Below, piece by piece: positions 58,891 to 64,000 of a DNA stretch of 64,000 nucleotides (positions are counted from its first letter, which is position 1; the number at the start of each line of letters is the position of its first letter). Source of the DNA: Cryptomeria japonica (lineage: Eukaryota; Streptophyta; Pinopsida; Cupressales; Cupressaceae). Below the pieces are notes generated by a model. It had not been told where the DNA came from. It saw nothing but the letters and a program-made list of their open reading frames with translations, and did no database searches. The translations under genes and the position numbers were made by a program. The stretch is taken from positions 473,672,573 through 473,736,572 of the forward strand of contig NC_081409.1 of assembly GCF_030272615.1 (NCBI RefSeq), in the 5' to 3' direction.

Positions 58891-59032
58891 TCATTTTGCG
58901 ATCGATTCGTCATCGATCCTTGTCCTTGTCAATCTTGTCATTTTGTGATCAATTCGTCATCGATCCTTGTCCTGGTCAATCTTGTCATTTTTGTGATCGA
59001 TTCGTCATCGATCGTTGTCCTTTTCAATCATG
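58891..59032. repeat. Tandem repeat of 47-48 bp, three copies, in solo LTR H
   Basis: Units at 58891-58937, 58938-58984 and 58985-59032, each with GATCGATTCGTCATCGATC-like sequence and TTGTCCTTGTCAATCTTG. Degenerate continuation to about 59160. Confidence 0.88.
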
Positions 59033-59541
59033 TCAGTTTGGATCAATTAATCATTATTCCTCATCAATTGGTGCCTATCAATTTGATCTCTTTGTTAATA
59101 TTGGTCAATTTGTCAACCAATTTTAATCATTTATCAACATTGGTCCTTTGTCAGTCAGAATCATGATCAAATCGACCCTACATCAATTATCTTTTGTCAA
59201 GACCTAATTGTCGTCCTTGCATTTCTAATTCATCTTCTAGGGTTTTATGATTTGTTCATTTAATCTTGTTTGTCATTTTCCCTCTAGGTTAAATAATTTA
59301 TTTATTTATCCTAAGTCTTCTTGTCACAATTAAATATTTATTTAATTGGCTAATTAATTCCCCCTCTTTTTGTGAATTAATTAATGAATGATAAATCATT
59401 AATTGATTTACCGAATTTTCTAATTCCATCAATTTCTAATTTCCTAATTTCCAATTCATCATTTCTAACCTAATTTTCTATTTCTCCTATTTTTCTAATA
59501 TTTCCCCTAATTTCATGGGAATGACATTTCAATTTTGTTAA

Positions 59542-59653
59542 TTTGTCATAATTTGTCAATCAATCAATCTTGCATGTCAATTTGTCATAATTTGTCAATC
59601 AATCAATCTTGCATGTCAATTTGTCATAATTTGTCAATCAATCAATCTTGCAT
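59542..59653. repeat. Tandem repeat of 39 bp, nearly three exact copies, in solo LTR H
   Basis: Units at 59542-59580 and 59581-59619 are identical; the third (59620-59653) is cut after TTGCAT. Each contains TTTGTCATAATTTGTC and AATCAATCAATC. Exact identity in otherwise aged sequence suggests recent expansion. Confidence 0.92.
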
Positions 59654-60097
59654 AGAAAGTGTCAATTTTATCATAATTTGTCATATTTGTCATTCTTGAT
59701 TTAAAATTTCCTTTCAAATCTCTTCATGCTAATCTTGTCATCTCTCCGGTTTGTCTATAAATTGGATGAGTTTCTTCAATCAAGGGATCAATTAATCACA
59801 TTATCGAATCAATCACATTTTCAAGTAACCTTATGCTACAAATTTCATCAACAACTTGCTTTCCACTTGCAAATGCACTTTGTAGGTGAGAACAACATCA
59901 AATTGGAAGGTGAAAGAAGAATAATGGAGGAACAATGAAGGAGATACAGGCTTTGGTTTTCTTTTTATTGTAGTATTTCATCTTCATGCCTTTATTGATT
60001 GTAATTAGGATTTCTTATCATTGCAATCTAGTTTTTGTGATTGAGCTAGTTTAATGTCTATTGCTTTGATGAATTCCAAATTCCTATCTACACTTCT

Positions 60098-61169
60098 TAG
60101 TGGTATGAGAAGAGAGTGTGATGGGTTACTGATTCCCATGTGTGGTGATGAATGAACGATGTAGATTGTCTTGTGATCTATTTGAAATTGTAATGTTCTA
60201 TGCAATATGTTTGGATGGTCAGGATTGGACCGCCTGTGTTGTAAACCTAAGATGCTTAGGGTTTAGGGTTTATGTTACCAACCTATCTATTGTCTATAAG
60301 GTTGATGATGTTTGTTATTGAAAATTTGTTGGCAAATGTTGTGTGTATGTATCCGAGTGAAGAGATACTTGATACTTGCCCGACCGGTAAGAGGGAAACT
60401 ACAGAGTGTGATTGCAGAGTAGAGGATATGAAAAGGATCTGCCTTGGCATGTAGTGCTATTATCAGATCGTAGTTTTTCTTGTTGTCTTCTAATCATTTC
60501 AACAAATGGAAAATCCCTTTATCGGGTAGCTTTAACAAGCTTATTGTAAAACCTGTAACCAGGTGACTCAAGATCATTGAGTTCTTTAAATCCTCTAGTG
60601 AGGTAACCTTTAATAGGGTTTCAACCTTTAACAGGGTATATAGTCATCCCTTAACCGGGTGATCTCTAACAGGATCGATTCCTAGCAGAACCTTTTTGTA
60701 AAGTCTTTAACCGGATTAGGCTCCTAACAGGTTGAGCTTCAAAAGAGTTCAAAACAAGCTTGTGGGTATTCATCCCTACCGTGGTTTTTCCCATTTGGGT
60801 TTCCACGTGAAAAAATTGTGTATTATGTGTTATGCATTTTTCATGTGATGTTTATGAAGTATTTGGTTGAAAGATTATGCATACAGGGTTAATAGGTTAT
60901 GGTATTTTTAGTATACCACATGCATATGTTTATAGGTGAATTTGATGTTGCATAATTGATCATATTTGAAGTATTCAGACCTATCAGTTTAAGGTGCCTA
61001 GTGTCTTACTGTGTTTAACCGGTATCGCCATGGTTAAGTTCAGTAATGGTGATAACCAGTTGGTTTTTCTTTAGCTAGATAAGTTGTTAATAGAATTTTT
61101 ACCTGTACTGATTCACCAACCCCCCTCTCACTACCGGTTGGGGTATCTGTTGTTCATCATTATTCATCA
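60098..61169 (+). repeat. 3' LTR of element E, part 2
   Basis: Continues from TAGTGGTATGAGAAG, matching 5' LTR sequence from about 52711, to the end TTATTCATCA. The C-tract of the U5 hairpin is shorter here than in the 5' copy. Confidence 0.92.
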
Positions 61170-61174
61170 ACAAG

Positions 61175-61553
61175 CAATTTATGGGGAAGTGAGACATCAA
61201 TACTTAAGGCACTAAAACGACCACATGCAACTTGACATAAGCATAATCATTTTAGCATAGTCATTTAGCATTGCATATCATAGCATTTGTGAACTATCAT
61301 TTATCAGTCCATTCTTCATATGCCATCTTGGAAGCTATCAATGCTTGTCTGAGAGCACACCATCTGCAACCAGGAACATTGGAGTTAGGACACAATGAGA
61401 AATAAACCATGAAGGTAAAAATAACATTTTTATTTCATATATATTTCATGTAGTTTCACTGGTTGAGTTTGGATTTCCTGTAGCATTTCCATTGGTATTT
61501 TGTGAAACTAACTTGTTGCAAGTAGCATTCTGAGGATGAAATTCAAGTTGACA
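61175..61553 (+). repeat. Probable end of the LTR of element G
   Basis: Sequence directly left of a PBS and right of the insertion of E, ending TTGACA. The other LTR and the start are outside the window or left of E, so only the inner end is supported. Confidence 0.45.
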
Positions 61554-61558
61554 TATTT

Positions 61559-61575
61559 TGGCACCCACCGTGGGG
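61559..61575 (+). other. Primer-binding site of element G
   Basis: TGGCACCCACCGTGGGG, one base different from the PBS of element D. Confidence 0.75.
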
Positions 61576-61618
61576 CTACAGGACCTCGCATATACTTTTA
61601 ATATTCTAAAAAAAGTAA

Positions 61619-61950
61619 ATTTAACGCATTTGTAATGCAGATTCATGCATGTGTGAATTTTGACGGTGCTTTTGTTTGATAGGTTAGCGCATATGTCCTT
61701 CAGGTTAGCGCATCTGTCAGTAGGTTAGCATTTTTGTTCAAGAATCCACGCATTTAACCTATAGGTTAGCGCATATGTCCTTCAAGTTAGTGTTTTTGTA
61801 CTATATGTTAGCGTATTTGTCCTTTGGGTTAACGCTTATGTTAGAGAATTCTCACTTCTTAGTCCACAGAGCAGCGCTTTTGTAATGTGGGTTAACGCTT
61901 TTGCTTTGTAGGTTAGCACTTTTGAGGTGAAAGATAGCGCATTTGTTAAG
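61619..61950 (+). repeat. Leader array of GTTAGCGCATTTG-type motifs in element G
   Basis: About 13 degenerate units of the form AGGTTAGCGCATTTGTCC occur at 20-60 bp spacing, for example near 61620, 61682, 61703, 61722, 61763, 61785, 61806, 61827, 61888, 61910 and 61931. It is in the same place after the PBS as the TCGTACGA cluster of D. Confidence 0.75.
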
Positions 61951-63723
61951 ACAATGCTTTTGTTTGCAACTGATAGAATTTATTTGCAGGTCTGAATGTC
62001 CCAAAGCTAAAAAAATTCAAACTACTGACATGCATGTGCAGGATTGTGTTTAAAGCAAATTTTATGCATTTCCTCACCTAGTTAATTAAGAGCTCTATTT
62101 TGGAAAGTAACACATCATGTCTTGTTCATTTAGTTTAACTAAGGGGATAAATTGATAGCATGCAACTTGCATTTTGAGTGACTTCTTTAAAATAGTTGCA
62201 CATAGACTTTAAAAGGTTAAAATAAACTTGTGTTTTCCATGCTTGATGAAGTAGTAGGTAAGTATTCTCTCACCATGATACGGTGATCAGAAAACTAGAC
62301 TTACTTTCTTTTATGTATAACCTTTTAGAGGGCCTGCCTTCCCGAGTTGCCTTGAAGGGGCCAATGAGAGGGGAACGACCTAAAGTGGAAATGGGCTAGT
62401 ACCGAGTCCTTCCAATCCAATTTAAATAAATCATGTTTGTGACGAAAGTCCCAAACAACATGTGCTGATAAGTTCATACCAACACTGTGTTTCCCCATAA
62501 ACCCTATGGAGCATAACCTCTATAGGCTAGGAACCTTCTATATTTACAGAGCTGAAAGTGTCGCATGTATGGCCACGTGATCGAAAGCCTTTACTAAAAA
62601 CCACTTGTACTAGTTGCCAAAATCCTTCTAGTTGTTGGCGCAAGAGGTCGGACCTCTGAAGCGGCTCACACACATACGGTTCTTAGTAGAGATATAAAGT
62701 TTGGCATGGGGAGTTTTCATGGAAACTAGTGTTTGGCTGCCTCAGAGAAGTGAGTGCTGAGGGTGGAGCCAGTAGGGTCAAGCATCTAAATATCCGCTTT
62801 GATTAGCGTAGCCTCAGGGGAAACCCCATGTGAGATTCAACAATTATTGCCTCAGCCTGCCATAAGATTTGTACTTGCTTGTGCATTTTGTTTATTAAAC
62901 ATTGTGTCTTCTATGTCTGTAACATGTTCCAAATGGTCAAAAATTGAAGAAAATTATCATCTCCGAGTGAGCAAAAATCCAACCAATTCCTGGAAAAATT
63001 GATCAAAAGGGTATAACAAAGGCTTTCCAACATTTGAACACCAAATCAAACTAAAGTGTCAAAACATCAATATCAAAATACTTCTTGAGTAGATTTGTCT
63101 CTAATCCATCACGTATTTTCAAACCAGCTCAACAACTAGGTCACTAATCCAACAGGCTATTCCTGAAAGGTTTCTATAAGCATAAACATTCAACAAGCTA
63201 TTGATTCAAACATGTTAAGTGCAAAAAAAATCAACATCATTATCAAGTCTCTCATCAGGATAATCAAATCCTCTATCAGGAAGCTTGATCAATTTATCCT
63301 ATGTTCATAATCTTGGATATATCTTTCCTATTTTGAACCTAGGTTATATCAAAAATCAGAATTGCACCAACATTGGAATCAAACAAACTTGTAAACTGTC
63401 AAATGCTTATATGACTTTTAAGTATCGCCTTAAGAAAAGAAAACCCAGTTATAAAGGTACTCAGAAAAGAATAAGATTTTTATATATCAATCGCAAGATC
63501 TTATTAAAACATAGGACATTCCTACACTGTTTTCGTCACTACTTATGTGGCTGCGGTACAGAGTTTGACAAAGAAATTTTGCAAAGATGTGCTTTTCAAC
63601 AAAGAGAGGCTTTATCACAATGAACAAATAATAGTGGTAAAATCAATAAAGAATATCTTCCTAAACCAATAATCACCTATTGAATTTGTCCTTTGAAAAT
63701 TTTAAAAAATTTGAAATAATCAC
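61951..63723 (+). other. Leader of element G
   Basis: About 1.8 kb with no believable ORF between the motif array and the start of the edge ORF. An ORF of 112 codons (63285-63623) has no known motif and is not called. The long leader is like that of D. Confidence 0.45.
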
Positions 63724-64000
63724 ATGCTAGTTTGGACTAGAGCTCAATACAAACAACTTAGAAAACAACAAAAACAAATGGAGGAAGAAGATAATATTGT
63801 ATTCCAAACTTTTGGGTATACCATTGTTGACGAAGAAGCAGTCAATAGCACCATTAGAGACCTTGAGAAAGATTTCAAATTTGATAGGCTAATGGAAAAA
63901 TTGTTGGCAAAACAAAAAGAGAAATATCTCTTGATGTTGGCAAAATCTGGAGAAAAATTACTACAAGACTTTAACATAGAGAGCTTGAAACAAGATGCGG
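63724..64000 (+). CDS. Start of a gag-like ORF of element G, cut by the window edge
   Basis: ATG 63724 opens a frame that stays open for 92 codons to the last base. The protein begins MLVWTRAQYKQLRKQQKQME and is charged and helical (RDLEKDFKFDRLMEKLLAKQ). It stands where gag begins in D-like elements, after PBS, motif array and long leader. No gag domain is reached yet, so the name rests on position. It could be intact. Confidence 0.5.
   Translation, partial: MLVWTRAQYKQLRKQQKQMEEEDNIVFQTFGYTIVDEEAVNSTIRDLEKDFKFDRLMEKLLAKQKEKYLLMLAKSGEKLLQDFNIESLKQDA

Larger units (their letters stand above)
58572..60092 (+). mobile_element. Solo LTR H inside the 3' LTR of E
   Basis: This 1,521-bp insert has TG...CA ends with inverted terminal words TGTAGACATC and ATCTACA, flanked by perfect duplications cttct (58567-58571 and 60093-60097). 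A TATA-like CTATAAATTG is near 59755. There is no internal region, so the element was probably removed by LTR-LTR recombination. Two tandem arrays lie inside. Orientation is taken from the TATA-like site and is tentative. Confidence 0.85.
52342..61169 (+). mobile_element. Element E: Sirevirus-like copia element, complete in layout but mutated
   Basis: LTRs at 52342-53772 and 58203-61169 (the latter split by solo LTR H) are flanked by perfect duplications acaag (52337-52341 and 61170-61174). The internal part has PBS TGGTATCAGAGC, a gag-pol reading with all copia domains in the order gag, protease, integrase, RT, RNase H, and several PPTs. Net length is about 7.3 kb. By hand count the first 370 bp of the LTRs differ at about 8 percent. 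Lesions in pol make it immobile. It shares PBS, PPT pattern and U5 hairpin with element A. Confidence 0.93.

Overview
This window is plant nuclear DNA made almost entirely of transposable elements. I find no host gene, tRNA, rRNA, CRISPR array or bacterial gene. Long nested LTR retrotransposons (Ty1/copia Sirevirus-like and Ty3/gypsy Tat-like), a LINE ORF1 remnant with a plant DUF4283-type domain, and many non-autonomous elements point to a large-genome seed plant. A gymnosperm is my best guess, by inference only.

The centre (7482-41537) is a four-level Russian doll. Each boundary was read by hand from LTR ends, primer-binding site (PBS), polypurine tract (PPT) and 5-bp target-site duplication (TSD). 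Element D (+, 7482-41537, TSD gttac/gttac) contains element B (+, 12568-34067, TSD gcacc/acacc). B contains element A (-, 17575-32190, TSD gtact/gtact). Element C (-, 18092-25961, TSD ctact/ctact) sits inside one LTR of A. B, C and D are gypsy-type elements with gag-like (and in C protease-like) coding only. A is a Sirevirus-like copia element whose pol is replaced by an accessory ORF of about 1,090 codons. D carries a decayed antisense ORF with a recognisable plant mobile domain (PMD).

Left of the nest (1-7481) lie a foldback hairpin of about 790 bp, a minus-strand decayed accessory ORF of about 1,100 codons (element L), an array of about 15 imperfect palindromes, and a probable PBS and LTR of L. 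Right of it (41543-48034) is a copia pol remnant joined directly to a gypsy RNase H/integrase remnant, then probable LTR material with a 21-bp minisatellite. A LINE ORF1 remnant (48590-49710) and 2.6 kb of unassigned sequence follow.

The right part is a nearly full-length but mutated copia element E (52342-61169, TSD acaag/acaag). Its 3' LTR is split by a solo LTR, H (58572-60092, TSD cttct/cttct). E itself sits in what looks like the LTR of a last gypsy-type element, G. The PBS of G, a leader array of GTTAGCGCATTTG motifs and a gag-like ORF open to the window edge are visible.

The most unusual theme is that several of the non-autonomous gypsy-type elements carry their own short palindromic or repeated modules in leader or LTR: GC-rich 27-bp palindromes in C and B, TCGTACGA-type motifs in D, variable palindromes in L and GTTAGCGCATTTG in G. 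Several elements also replace pol by an accessory protein of helical domain, charged linker and coiled coil. All divergence figures are hand counts.
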